Part shown: one piece after another, positions 1-7,477 of the stretch
Numbering within the stretch: position 1 is the first letter of the stretch
How the letters are laid out: the number at the start of each line of letters is the position of its first letter
Notes under the pieces: generated by a model
What the model was told of the DNA's origin: nothing
Seen by the model: the letters and a program-made list of their open reading frames with translations, nothing else
Database searches by the model: none
Assembly (NCBI GenBank): GCA_023150835.1
Contig: JAKLKB010000120.1
Coordinates: forward strand, 1-21,982
Origin: Myxococcota bacterium
GTDB lineage: Bacteria > Myxococcota_C > UBA6777
Direction of reading: 5' to 3'
DNA: 21,982 nt
Position numbers and translations under genes: made by a program

Positions 1-62
1 GACTGTCACGTATTGTTCGAGGTAGACTAGGCAATGAACTTCGATTTGTCAACCCTGAACAT

Positions 63-119
63 GGGCTAAAGCCGCTAAAGCGTATAAACCCCTTATATCC
101 CAAGGCTAAAGCTCTTGGG
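63..119. repeat. REP-like cluster of GCTAAAGC palindromes
   Basis: Three GCTAAAGC motifs lie at 65-72, 74-81 and 105-112. The last sits inside a hairpin with arms CCCAAG (99-104) and CTTGGG (114-119). The cluster abuts the degraded 3' end of the nucleotidyltransferase-like gene. It resembles the small dispersed palindromes (REP type) found between bacterial genes. It has no T-run, so it is not a clear terminator. Whether it recurs elsewhere in the genome cannot be seen from this window. Confidence 0.4.
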
Positions 120-121
120 CT

Positions 122-518
122 TTACGGGCTAACCAGTAAGCGACCAGCATCCAGCTTCATTAAAATCAACCCCTCGACAGGGATAAGCGGTACTTCTTCT
201 TCTTTTGGGATGACCAAAAAATCGGATAAGGCGGTACGTTTCGGTGGTACTCCCATCAAGTCGACTTGGCCGATCCGCACCATCGGTTCAAGTTCTTTGC
301 GATAAATCAATAACGGAAACACACTTTGGAAGGCTTCTTCTCCCACCAAAAAGTCGACGTCCTTCGTTGCACGCGGATGACCATGCAAGCCCTCCGATCA
401 GAGCGTGGGGAATCCCGAGTTCTGTCAATTTTTGCGAAACATTGATCGCATCCAAGAGAACCTGCGCAGCGACGACTTCCGCAAGTGACTCTATCTTTTG
501 TGTGGTTTTTAAACTCAC
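122..518 (-). pseudogene. Frameshifted nucleotidyltransferase-fold protein (MNT/AbiEii-like)
   Basis: Two overlapping reading frames together spell one small protein. The 5' frame (518 down to about 390) ends in a motif read as IPHALIGGLA. The 3' frame (about 388 down to 122) continues as HGHPRATKDVDFLVG, then LILMKLDAGR. Families of small nucleotidyltransferase-fold proteins read GGLA-xx-HG-x-R-x-T-x-D-x-D without interruption, so the gene is split inside its catalytic loop. A deletion between near-identical TTGCA copies would explain the shift, though a sequencing error is possible. The C-terminus after LDAGR stops early at the REP-like palindromes. The ATG at 518 overlaps the stop of the XRE-family gene as ATGA, so the pair is translationally coupled. 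In such pairs the nucleotidyltransferase is often the toxin or effector; that role is inference here. Confidence 0.6.
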
Positions 519-1009
519 TTTTCTATCCCTATTAAGGCAATGGCTCCGTTTTCATACTGGACTTCTTCGACTTTTCTTTCTTCGCGTGGTTCTCCAAGTT
601 TGGCTTGTGCTCGCAGGCGTTCGACGAAATTTTTTGATACCGCAACGGATATCGTTGTCGGCGTTTCTTGATCGCCTCGCTTGATGCGCTGAATTCCGTT
701 GGGCGTCACGATGATTCCTGCCAAACCTTCGTAGGGTTGGATTTCTTTGCGCAAAGACTCTCGATCGTTGATCTGCTCCAAGTCGTAGCGGTTTTGCATT
801 TCTAACCACCACTCCGACGGAACATCAAAATATAATCCCAACCGAAACGCCCAATCTGCCGTGATATTTCGTTGATTCTCCAACAATTCTTCGACTTCTT
901 TTCCTTGAAGTCTCAGCTTTTGTGCGAGGACGGATGCATCGATCCCCAACGGTTCCAGAAAGCGTTGGCGGATGATCTCGCCCGGATGTTGTTTGTTTGG
1001 GGAACCCAT
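515..1009 (-). CDS. HigA-like XRE-family antitoxin with C-terminal extension
   Basis: The protein has 164 residues. Residues 8-85 match the HigA (VapI-type) addiction-module antidote pattern: HPGEI near the N-terminus, LEPLGI, a helix-turn-helix, NITADWAFRLGLYF, then the typical WWLEMQNRYDLE. HigA proteins bind their own operator and neutralise a partner toxin. No HigB RelE-fold toxin is present. The next gene, coupled by an ATGA overlap, is a broken nucleotidyltransferase-fold gene instead. Residues 94-164 form an extension not seen in the usual ~100-residue HigA, and I do not recognise it. The start at 1009 is supported by an upstream AGGAAAGG about 10 bases before ATG. DNA binding is a safe family inference; the partner is uncertain. 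Confidence 0.75.
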   Translation of the reverse strand: MGSPNKQHPGEIIRQRFLEPLGIDASVLAQKLRLQGKEVEELLENQRNITADWAFRLGLYFDVPSEWWLEMQNRYDLEQINDRESLRKEIQPYEGLAGIIVTPNGIQRIKRGDQETPTTISVAVSKNFVERLRAQAKLGEPREERKVEEVQYENGAIALIGIEK

Positions 1010-1033
1010 TTTTGGTCTACCTTTCCTCGCTCA

Positions 1034-1058
1034 AAAAACTGCTTTGGAACGGCCAAAG
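1034..1058 (-). terminator. Rho-independent terminator of folC
   Basis: Read on the minus strand, CTTTGG-CCGTT-CCAAAG forms a 6-bp stem with a 5-base loop, then CAG and a run of six T. It lies about 60 bases past the folC stop and just before the Shine-Dalgarno of the HigA-like gene. It would separate folC from the toxin-antitoxin-like pair. Confidence 0.5.
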
Positions 1059-1115
1059 AGTCTTTCGGGCGACACCCAGAGACGCTTTGGACTCCAGCAC
1101 AACACGCAAGGCAAA

Positions 1116-2453
1116 TCAAGAGCGGAGCAAAGACAAGATCGCACCCGCCAATCGAAAGGAACCCGTGATCAAACCGACTTCGTTGGGCAGAAGGTGCTGT
1201 TGGAGCGCCTGAAAAGCGGAGGGGATATCGGGATAAAGCTCCATGTGGGTGGGCAGTTCGGCTTGTGCGACTTCGCGCAGGGTTTCCATCGAAACGCCGC
1301 GTGGCCCGGGATTAGGAACCAAGATCAACAGCGGGCAAACGCTCGCAACCAACGCAAGGATCTCGACAAGGCGCTTGTCTTGAGAAAGGGCCAACAAGAC
1401 GCAAGCGGGCGGTTGTTGCTTGTGGATCAAGCAAGCCTCCAAAGAGGCTTGAACGGAGCGCGGAGTGTGCGCTGTATCGAGCAAGATCGAGCGATCGACC
1501 GCAGGCAAAGACTCCAGTCGTGCAGGGATACACAAACTCCCAAGCGATTCGACCCAAGACCACGACCACAACTGGCCGATCACTTGCCGCACAAAGGTCT
1601 GCACCGCCAAGATCGCCAAGACCGCCATGTACGGCTGATGCGACCCCAACAGCGACAAAAAGAACCGATGTTGCGTGCGCGTCTGACGATCTCCGCCTTC
1701 GCAAGTCACCCATGTTCCATCTGAAACAGGCTCCGTTCGCACCACCGCCAGATCGACCCCTACCTCCAAAAGCCGCACACTGCGCTCTCGACAAAGCCCC
1801 AACACCGCACGCATCGCCTGATGCGGCAACGGCCCCACCGCAAGCAATCCTCCCTCTGCGATCACACCCGCCTTTTGCAACGCGATCCCTGCGATATCTT
1901 CGCCCAAAAGCTCGGTGTGTTCTTGTTCGACAGAAGTCAAGCACACAAGGCGCGCCTTGACAGCAGAAGTCGCATCTCCCACGCCACCCAGTCCCGCCTC
2001 ACAGATCACCACTTCCACACCCGCACGCGCAAACAGCCAAAACGCAAGCGCCGTTTCCGCTTCAAATCGACTCAAACCCTCCGCCAACACCGCCTCGGCC
2101 AAGCTGCCCAAGCCCTCGCCCCACAGCGAGACAGACGCCATCTCTCCGTCGATCCGAATCCGTTCGCGCCTCTCCACAAGATGCGGCGACTGATACAAGC
2201 CTGTTCGCAATCCCCCCGCCTGCAACAAACGCTCACACATCCACGCTACCGAGCCTTTGCCCTTGCTTCCGACCAGATGGAGCATAGGGATCGGATAGGG
2301 CCAACAGCCTACACGCATCAAGACCCGCTGCACGGGCTTTTCCGAACGAACAAAGGCTCCCCGCGCAGGCCCTGCCATCTGCTCCAGATCCACCAACGCC
2401 CCCAACCATTCCTCGATATCTTTCCACGATGAGAACGCCGCTTTCTTCACCAC
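1116..2453 (-). CDS. folC: Dihydrofolate synthase / folylpolyglutamate synthase
   Basis: The protein has 445 residues, a normal FolC length. FolC ligates glutamate to dihydropteroate and extends the polyglutamate tail of folates, using ATP, in the cytoplasm. It is a Mur-ligase superfamily member. Visible motifs are the P-loop VGSKGKGS (residues 61-68), the folate-loop signature YQSPHLVERRERIRIDG (87-103), EAGLGG (152-157), and H-T-E-L-L-G followed by QKAGVI, where K194 matches the lysine that is carbamylated in Mur-type ligases. The C-terminal domain contains LLDTAHTPRS, equivalent to the usual D-G-A-H-N. Start is GTG at 2453 or the adjacent GTG at 2450, with GGAG about 9 bases upstream. The gene stands alone, divergent from the Cys-rich lipoprotein gene. 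The P-loop has K where T or N is common (GSKGKGS), a minor variation. Confidence 0.93.
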   Translation of the reverse strand: MVKKAAFSSWKDIEEWLGALVDLEQMAGPARGAFVRSEKPVQRVLMRVGCWPYPIPMLHLVGSKGKGSVAWMCERLLQAGGLRTGLYQSPHLVERRERIRIDGEMASVSLWGEGLGSLAEAVLAEGLSRFEAETALAFWLFARAGVEVVICEAGLGGVGDATSAVKARLVCLTSVEQEHTELLGEDIAGIALQKAGVIAEGGLLAVGPLPHQAMRAVLGLCRERSVRLLEVGVDLAVVRTEPVSDGTWVTCEGGDRQTRTQHRFFLSLLGSHQPYMAVLAILAVQTFVRQVIGQLWSWSWVESLGSLCIPARLESLPAVDRSILLDTAHTPRSVQASLEACLIHKQQPPACVLLALSQDKRLVEILALVASVCPLLILVPNPGPRGVSMETLREVAQAELPTHMELYPDIPSAFQALQQHLLPNEVGLITGSFRLAGAILSLLRS

Positions 2454-2478
2454 CAGCCTTCGCTCCTCTGCCTACATC

Positions 2479-2506
2479 TTGCCTTTACAACCACAAACCG
2501 TACACT
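2479..2506 (+). promoter_or_regulatory. Putative sigma70-type promoter of the Cys-rich lipoprotein gene
   Basis: TTGCCT (2479-2484) and TACACT (2501-2506) are separated by 16 bases, in the 88-bp divergent spacer between folC and the lipoprotein gene. The predicted start of transcription leaves a leader of about 30 bases containing AAGGGG. Similarity to the consensus is moderate. Confidence 0.3.
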
Positions 2507-2541
2507 CTGTGGCACACTCTACGAAAGGGGATTTTTTGTCC

Positions 2542-4107
2542 ATGCACAACCCACATCTCCCGCCCTATTCGTTCTCCTCGTTGCTCACGCTGTTTTCTGC
2601 TCGCCGTCTCTCTTTGTTCTCGGTGGCTTGTCTTGCCTTGTGCGTCCTGTCTTTGGGCTGCCGTCGCCGCGACAAACGCCTGATGGAACTCGAAGGCAAG
2701 ATCGAGATCCTCGAACCTTCGCTGCGTGAAGACAAGAAGTTCAGCGGCCAGCAAACCCTCAAAGTGCTGTTCGAAGATCCAAATGGCCTCGCCACCGCAC
2801 GTTTGTTCTTAAACGAAGCTCCCGTTTGGCAACGCTCCTTTCTTGCGGGAACCACCGCCTCAACGCAAACCATCCTCCTCAACGTATCGAGCGATACCGG
2901 ACAAGCCAAGCTGTCCTTTGTACTCACCGACAGACTCGGCCACACCACAAAGCTTGAGCGCATCGTCAAAGCCGATACCAAAGGACCGACGATTCGGTGG
3001 ATCAGCCCCACGCTTACAGGGATGCCCAAAGAACCCATCGATATCGAGATCGAAGCCTCCGATGCTTCGGGCATCGAATGGGTGCGCGTCCTTCAAGGCG
3101 ACACCGTTTTGGCCCAGATGGAAACGCCTCCCTACGCATTCAGGCTCGATCCCAAAAAACTTCAACTCGAACCCTTCTTTTTTGTCGTCGAAGCCAAAGA
3201 CAAGACGGGCAACGTCACCCAGATCAGCGTCCCCATCCCCCGCAATCTTCCCGGCCTAGGAGAAGCCTGCAACGAAGGTGTCCAATGCCAAGCACGGATG
3301 TACTGTATCCGCGTTCCTCCCGAAAAGATCGGTACTTGCCGCCAGATGTGTACAGGCAACGAACATTGCCAACAAGGGTTCTCATGCGCCCGTGTCGGCG
3401 TGTTTCGCGTCTGTATGCCTTCGGCCAAACAAGTCAAACGACCCGGTCCCTACGAGGTCTGCTCTCCAACCAACCCTTGTATCGACACTTACTACTGCAT
3501 CAAAACGGGCAGCAAGCCTCCGATCTGCCTGCCTGCCTGCGACGGCAATCCCAAGCGTTGCCCACGCGGAACCACCTGTACCCAAGTCGGCGATCAAGCC
3601 GCGTGCGTGATCGACGGAAAGCCCATCCCCATCCAACGTACCATCCGTCCAACGCAACGTGTCGGAGAGCCTTGCGGGCCGCTGCTTGGTTGCCTTGAAG
3701 GTGGTTTTTGCATCCGCGACGGTCTCTCCAACCAGACACGATGCCGCGCAAGCTGCCAACGCGACAGCGATTGCGGCAACAACCAGTTTTGCGATACCGA
3801 AGTCGCCAACCCCGGTGCCTGTATGCCCAAAGCCCAACAGCCACCTCGCGCAGGACTCCACGAAGAATGCACCGCATCACTTCCCTGCAACGACGGATTG
3901 ATCTGCGTTTTTGCCCAAGGCAAGGGCTTTTGCCACAAGCAATGCAACACCGAGTGCGCTGACGCAGGCTACCTCTGCCGCACCGTCCAAGACGATACCT
4001 CCGCTTGTTTCCTGCCCTGCCAACCCATTCAAACCAAATGCCCGGGAAATCTTCGCTGCATCCTCTCCTCCATCGCACCCGCGCAAACCCCCTATATCTG
4101 CCAGTGA
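2542..4107 (+). CDS. Cys-rich lipoprotein with Ig-like and Dickkopf-like repeats
   Basis: The protein has 521 residues from ATG 2542. This start is chosen over an upstream in-frame ATG at 2479 because AAGGGG precedes it and a signal sequence follows directly. A basic, hydrophobic leader ends in LSLGC with Cys40 as probable lipidated residue; position -3 is Ser, so the lipobox is imperfect. Residues ~50-240 resemble one or two Ig-like beta-sandwich domains (SDASGIEWVRV, then AKDKTGNVTQISVPI). From ~245 to the end there are about five Cys-rich modules of the form C-x5-C-x4-(Y/F)C...C-x3-C-x4-C-x4-C, many opening with GE(A/P)C. Such modules are common in surface lipoproteins of Myxococcota-like bacteria, with unknown function. 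The protein is probably exported and disulfide-bonded. It has no operon partner. An adhesive or ligand-binding role is inference. Confidence 0.75.
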   Translation: MHNPHLPPYSFSSLLTLFSARRLSLFSVACLALCVLSLGCRRRDKRLMELEGKIEILEPSLREDKKFSGQQTLKVLFEDPNGLATARLFLNEAPVWQRSFLAGTTASTQTILLNVSSDTGQAKLSFVLTDRLGHTTKLERIVKADTKGPTIRWISPTLTGMPKEPIDIEIEASDASGIEWVRVLQGDTVLAQMETPPYAFRLDPKKLQLEPFFFVVEAKDKTGNVTQISVPIPRNLPGLGEACNEGVQCQARMYCIRVPPEKIGTCRQMCTGNEHCQQGFSCARVGVFRVCMPSAKQVKRPGPYEVCSPTNPCIDTYYCIKTGSKPPICLPACDGNPKRCPRGTTCTQVGDQAACVIDGKPIPIQRTIRPTQRVGEPCGPLLGCLEGGFCIRDGLSNQTRCRASCQRDSDCGNNQFCDTEVANPGACMPKAQQPPRAGLHEECTASLPCNDGLICVFAQGKGFCHKQCNTECADAGYLCRTVQDDTSACFLPCQPIQTKCPGNLRCILSSIAPAQTPYICQ

Positions 4108-4134
4108 ACGACCGCTGCCAGTGAACGACCGCCG
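4101..4134. repeat. 17-bp tandem duplication across a stop codon
   Basis: CCAGTGAACGACCGCTG (4101-4117) is followed directly by CCAGTGAACGACCGCCG (4118-4134). They differ at one base. The first copy contains the TGA stop (4105-4107) of the Cys-rich lipoprotein gene, so the second copy is untranslated. Confidence 0.85.
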
Positions 4135-4179
4135 CCCCTGCCACACACCTTCCCCCACAACAAGCACAGCAGCGCCTTG

Positions 4180-5949
4180 TCACCCGATCCCTAACTTCCG
4201 CATCTTTCGGCGCAAAACCACCAGACTGATCCCCAAAGACTCGGCAGCTTCGTTGATATCATCGTTGGCGGCCATGACCGCCTCTTGGATCAGGCGCACT
4301 TCCAAAGCGCGGACTTCTTTCTCCAAAAGACTGTGCTGTCCGTTCGCAGCGGCGGTTTTTTGTTGCAAGACCCGCCGAACCAAATCGGCGTCGACAATCG
4401 GGTGTTCGGGATCTAATTCATAAAAACAGCCCGCAACAACACTCCGTAACTCGCGGATATTCATCGACCAACGGTGATCCTTGAGCAAAGCAATGGCTTC
4501 GTCCGAAACAACCGCTGTTGGGAGTCCCTCTTCTTCGCCCAATCGGGCCAAAAAGGCCCGAAACAACTGCGGGATATCTTCGCGACGGTGTCTCAATGGC
4601 GGAACGAGGATGCAATTCTTTTGGAAGATCTCGGCGAGTTCGGGGATCAAGCGTTGTTGCTGAAGCAATTCGTTGAAGGTCACGCTGCTCGTCGCAAGCA
4701 AACGCACATCGCAAGGCCGCCCTTCGGACGCACCGATCGGCGTGATCTCTTGGCTTTTGACCAGCGCCAGCAGTGTGGGTTGAATCCCCAAAGGGATCTC
4801 CCCGATCTCTTCGATCAAAAGGCTTCCGCCCTCGGCGAGTTCGACCTTTCCTTGGCGGGGGCTTGGTTGGTGAGGTGGCTCTGCGACCGCACCACACAAA
4901 GCCAACTCAAACAATTCTTTTGGAAAGTTCGCAGCATTCAAGACCATCAACGGAGATTGACGGCGGGTGCTGGCTTGGTGGATCGCCCTTGCGATACGGC
5001 TCTTTCCAACGCCATCTTCTCCCACAACCAACACAGGCAGTTCTTGGCGAGAGGTCTGTAACAGCCGTATCTTCAGGCTTTGCATCTCGGGGGCGATGCC
5101 TACAAGATTAAGATGCAGGACTTCACGATCTTCTTGAGCGCGTTGCAGCAACGCCAACGTCGAAAAACCTTGACCAAGCAAACGCACCAACGCAGCAAAG
5201 AACCCGACTTCTTGTTCGCTCCAATGCCGCCCTTCGGCGGGCGCGATCAAACACAAGTAGCCGCGCACCAAGTCTTGCAAAACCAGCGGTGCATACATCG
5301 CACGGTATCCGCTCTCTTCGGACACAGCCGAGCGAAACGCCAGCGCAGATGTCTGAAAACGCGCCTCGTGCAACAGCATCTCCGTATAAGCGTCTCCTTC
5401 GCGTAATCCCGACGACCACACTTCTTCTTCAAACGCAAACACCCGATGAGCAGGGTAAAACAGATGCGAAAAAACCTCCATGACATCGCGAACATAACGC
5501 TCCCTGTCCTTGTCTATCGCCAAAAATCGCTCCAAGGCCCGCACCAACCAAGCAGAATGCTCGGCATCGTCCTTCTCAAGGCGCTCACCGCGTGCCATCT
5601 CCTGCAATGTTATCTCCTCTGAAGGGACAGCGATATCGCTTCGAGACAGCGGCGGATAAGCCGAAAAAAAGTAGTCTCGAAACCCCACCGAGATCCGATC
5701 ACCATGCACCAAAACAGCAGCCTCCCCCCTCTGCAAGGCTTTTTTGTTTAGGTAAGTTCCTTCCAAACTTCCGAGATCTTCGAGCCTCCAATCGTTTCCG
5801 CGATGGGTAATCCGCGCATGGATCGGCGAGATCGAGTCGTCTTCGATCACAACATCCGCCTGCTTTGGATCACGGCCAAGGATAGAGCTTCCTTCTTGGG
5901 CAAAGGCAAACCACGTTTTCGCGTTGTTCTCGATCAGAAAGTGCTGCAT
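4180..5949 (-). CDS. FHA-GAF-AAA+-Fis regulator lacking the GAFTGA motif
   Basis: The protein has 589 residues. Residues 1-98 are an FHA domain with its phospho-Thr-binding set: G25-R26, S41-x-x-H44 and N68. Residues ~130-270 look GAF-like. Residues ~285-520 are an NtrC-type AAA+ domain with Walker A GEDGVGKS (310-317), Walker B GGSLLIEE (374-381, first acid Glu instead of Asp) and arginine-finger region LRHRREDIP (452-460). Residues ~550-589 are a Fis-type helix-turn-helix. Sigma54 activators carry ESELFGHEKGAFTGA after Walker A. Here the same place reads KELFELALCGAVAEPP (344-359), so the sigma54-contacting loop is gone. The protein therefore probably acts on DNA or a partner without remodelling sigma54-polymerase. 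It follows the degenerate GGDEF gene by 30 bp as the last gene of the four-gene block. The start ATG at 5949 has only a weak ribosome site. Confidence 0.85.
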   Translation of the reverse strand: MQHFLIENNAKTWFAFAQEGSSILGRDPKQADVVIEDDSISPIHARITHRGNDWRLEDLGSLEGTYLNKKALQRGEAAVLVHGDRISVGFRDYFFSAYPPLSRSDIAVPSEEITLQEMARGERLEKDDAEHSAWLVRALERFLAIDKDRERYVRDVMEVFSHLFYPAHRVFAFEEEVWSSGLREGDAYTEMLLHEARFQTSALAFRSAVSEESGYRAMYAPLVLQDLVRGYLCLIAPAEGRHWSEQEVGFFAALVRLLGQGFSTLALLQRAQEDREVLHLNLVGIAPEMQSLKIRLLQTSRQELPVLVVGEDGVGKSRIARAIHQASTRRQSPLMVLNAANFPKELFELALCGAVAEPPHQPSPRQGKVELAEGGSLLIEEIGEIPLGIQPTLLALVKSQEITPIGASEGRPCDVRLLATSSVTFNELLQQQRLIPELAEIFQKNCILVPPLRHRREDIPQLFRAFLARLGEEEGLPTAVVSDEAIALLKDHRWSMNIRELRSVVAGCFYELDPEHPIVDADLVRRVLQQKTAAANGQHSLLEKEVRALEVRLIQEAVMAANDDINEAAESLGISLVVLRRKMRKLGIG

Positions 5950-5979
5950 GGCGTTTTCAACTTTTCTCTGTGCGAAGGG

Positions 5980-6882
5980 TTAGAGAGGAGAGGTGTCGGT
6001 TTCAGAGGATGCGGGAGAAAGCTGTTCGTTGGCTTCTTCGAGCATGGATTCGATCGTCGAATGTTCGCCTTCAAACGTCGACACGCCAAAAGAAAACACC
6101 GCAGGCTCGGGCAACCGCTGCGTAAGCGAATAGTCTTGTACGCGCTGCGTGATACGCTGGATCACCACATGGGCGTTTTGCAAACTGGTCTCTGTCAACA
6201 AAAGACCGAATGTATCGGCCTGAACACGTGCAACAACATCCGCATCACGGATGCTCATCTCCAACACCCCCGCAAGATCCTCGACGATCTCATCGACCGC
6301 TTCTTCGCCTAGCGCCTGACTCAGCGCCGCGTGGTTCGCAAAACAAGCCAAAATACAGCAAAAAGGCCGCTTATAACGGCGCGCACGCGACAGATTCTTT
6401 TTGATCTCTTGGACAAAACGCACCCGATTGTCCAGTCCTGTCCCCCAGTCCGCGTTTGGCAAAAGCTCCCACGCCCCCCCACGTGCCAACATCGGCGACC
6501 CCAAACGAGCAACGTGCCGCGTTTCAAGGCGCTCCAAGGTTTCTCGCAGACGCAAACGAACCTCCGCGACACAAGCCCCTGACGCCACACTTCCCAAGGC
6601 AGCCACAGCCTCCACATCGCCCCATTCATCGGGTTCAACAAACAAAACGTGGCGCGTTCGTTCTCCAGATCGCCCCACCACTTCGATCCGCTGCGCAAGT
6701 GGGATATCGCTGGTCAATACCCAGATCGACGGATCAAACACCTCACGCGAAGGGATCGAAGCCAGCGAAGAAACCTGCAAAAACTCCGCTTGTATGCTCA
6801 TACAAGCCTCGCGCAAGCGCTCGATTTGATCTGCTTGGTTGCCCACCGCAAGAATTTGTAAGCTCGGTGTGTTGTGATTCAT
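5980..6882 (-). CDS. Receiver-like / degenerate GGDEF protein with an I-site
   Basis: The protein has 300 residues from ATG 6882. This start is preferred to GTG 6894 because GGAG lies 6 bases before it. Residues ~7-125 have the rhythm of a receiver-like domain but no clear phospho-acceptor Asp. Residues ~143-285 align with GGDEF domains: D145-W-G-T-G-L-D-N-R matches D-x-L-T-G-L-x-N-R, and R212-D-A-D215 sits exactly five residues before the signature position. That signature is Q221-A-D-T-F225 instead of G-G-D/E-E-F, and the metal-binding Asp in the C-I-L-A-C-F segment is missing. Diguanylate cyclase activity is therefore unlikely, but the RxxD inhibitory site that binds c-di-GMP in active enzymes may survive. 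It sits between the IscU-like gene and the FHA-AAA+ gene, 30 bp before the latter. A c-di-GMP effector role is inference. Confidence 0.7.
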   Translation of the reverse strand: MNHNTPSLQILAVGNQADQIERLREACMSIQAEFLQVSSLASIPSREVFDPSIWVLTSDIPLAQRIEVVGRSGERTRHVLFVEPDEWGDVEAVAALGSVASGACVAEVRLRLRETLERLETRHVARLGSPMLARGGAWELLPNADWGTGLDNRVRFVQEIKKNLSRARRYKRPFCCILACFANHAALSQALGEEAVDEIVEDLAGVLEMSIRDADVVARVQADTFGLLLTETSLQNAHVVIQRITQRVQDYSLTQRLPEPAVFSFGVSTFEGEHSTIESMLEEANEQLSPASSETDTSPL

Positions 6883-6894
6883 CCACGACTCCAC

Positions 6895-6912
6895 AACCCG
6901 CTACAACGGGTT
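6895..6912. repeat. Small hairpin just upstream of the GGDEF-like gene
   Basis: AACCCG (6895-6900) and CGGGTT (6907-6912) form a 6-bp stem around a 6-base loop. It lies immediately upstream of the GGAG ribosome site of the GGDEF-like gene, with no T-run. It could be a weak mRNA structure near the ribosome site; a role is not shown. Confidence 0.3.
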
Positions 6913-7009
6913 TCTTTGCAACTCTTCTATTTCCGTGATCCGCGCCTGTCATATCGACCGACAGATCGTCTTTGTGTTTCTTTGCAGCGCATCGACTCGC
7001 ATGACCCCA

Positions 7010-7474
7010 TCAAGACGGGTGGGGCAACATCGAAGCCTCTTCGCTTGAGGGTGGCTTTGTACCACAAGAACGACAACCGCCACACGCTCGGATCTCTTCG
7101 TGGATCAACGCCACCTCGATCTGGCCCACAATCAAACAACGGCCATCTTCTTCATAGCTTAATTCTTCTAAAACAAACGGCTGCCTCGGCTCACCACTTC
7201 GTTGGCCTGACCACACCCCCAAAGCCGCTCGCAACGAAAAAAATTGCTTGAATAACATAAATTCTTCATGCAAACGCAACGAAGATATCGCGAGAACCCA
7301 CGTCTCCAATCCCTGCGACAAGATCTCGTTTGCTGAACGCCCCCGAACGTAGGCCAATATCTGCGCTCCCCCCACAGCCTGCCCGCACGTCCGCTTAAAC
7401 AAACGCAGGTCCACGATCCGCTCCTCTTCATCCAACAACACCTCAAAAACTTCTGTCTGATCTGCACAAGGCAT
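7010..7474 (-). CDS. Small protein with IscU/NifU-N-like pattern and Cys-rich tail
   Basis: The protein has 154 residues from ATG 7474, chosen because GAGGG lies 7 bases upstream. ATG 7501 or an even longer form is possible, but the longer form begins inside a duplicated end of the preceding gene. The order of elements resembles IscU/NifU N-terminal scaffolds: a strand rich in acids, then RIVDLRLFKRTCGQAVGG (Cys30 at the place of the G-C-G ligand), YVRGRSANEIL (like V-K-G-K-T-x-x-E-A-L), and later LHEEFMLF where scaffolds have H-C. Only one of the three scaffold cysteines is conserved. The C-terminus carries C131-G-G-C134-R-S-C137, a possible metal site. It lies between the pseudo-Hsp70 and GGDEF-like genes. 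Fe-S or zinc binding is inference; the family call rests on pattern alone. Confidence 0.45.
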   Translation of the reverse strand: MPCADQTEVFEVLLDEEERIVDLRLFKRTCGQAVGGAQILAYVRGRSANEILSQGLETWVLAISSLRLHEEFMLFKQFFSLRAALGVWSGQRSGEPRQPFVLEELSYEEDGRCLIVGQIEVALIHEEIRACGGCRSCGTKPPSSEEASMLPHPS

Positions 7475-7477
7475 CTC

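Noticed and set aside
972-2432. Long plus-strand open frames opposite folC
   Set aside because: They are antisense to all FolC motifs, rich in Arg/Gln/Pro and without domain signals.
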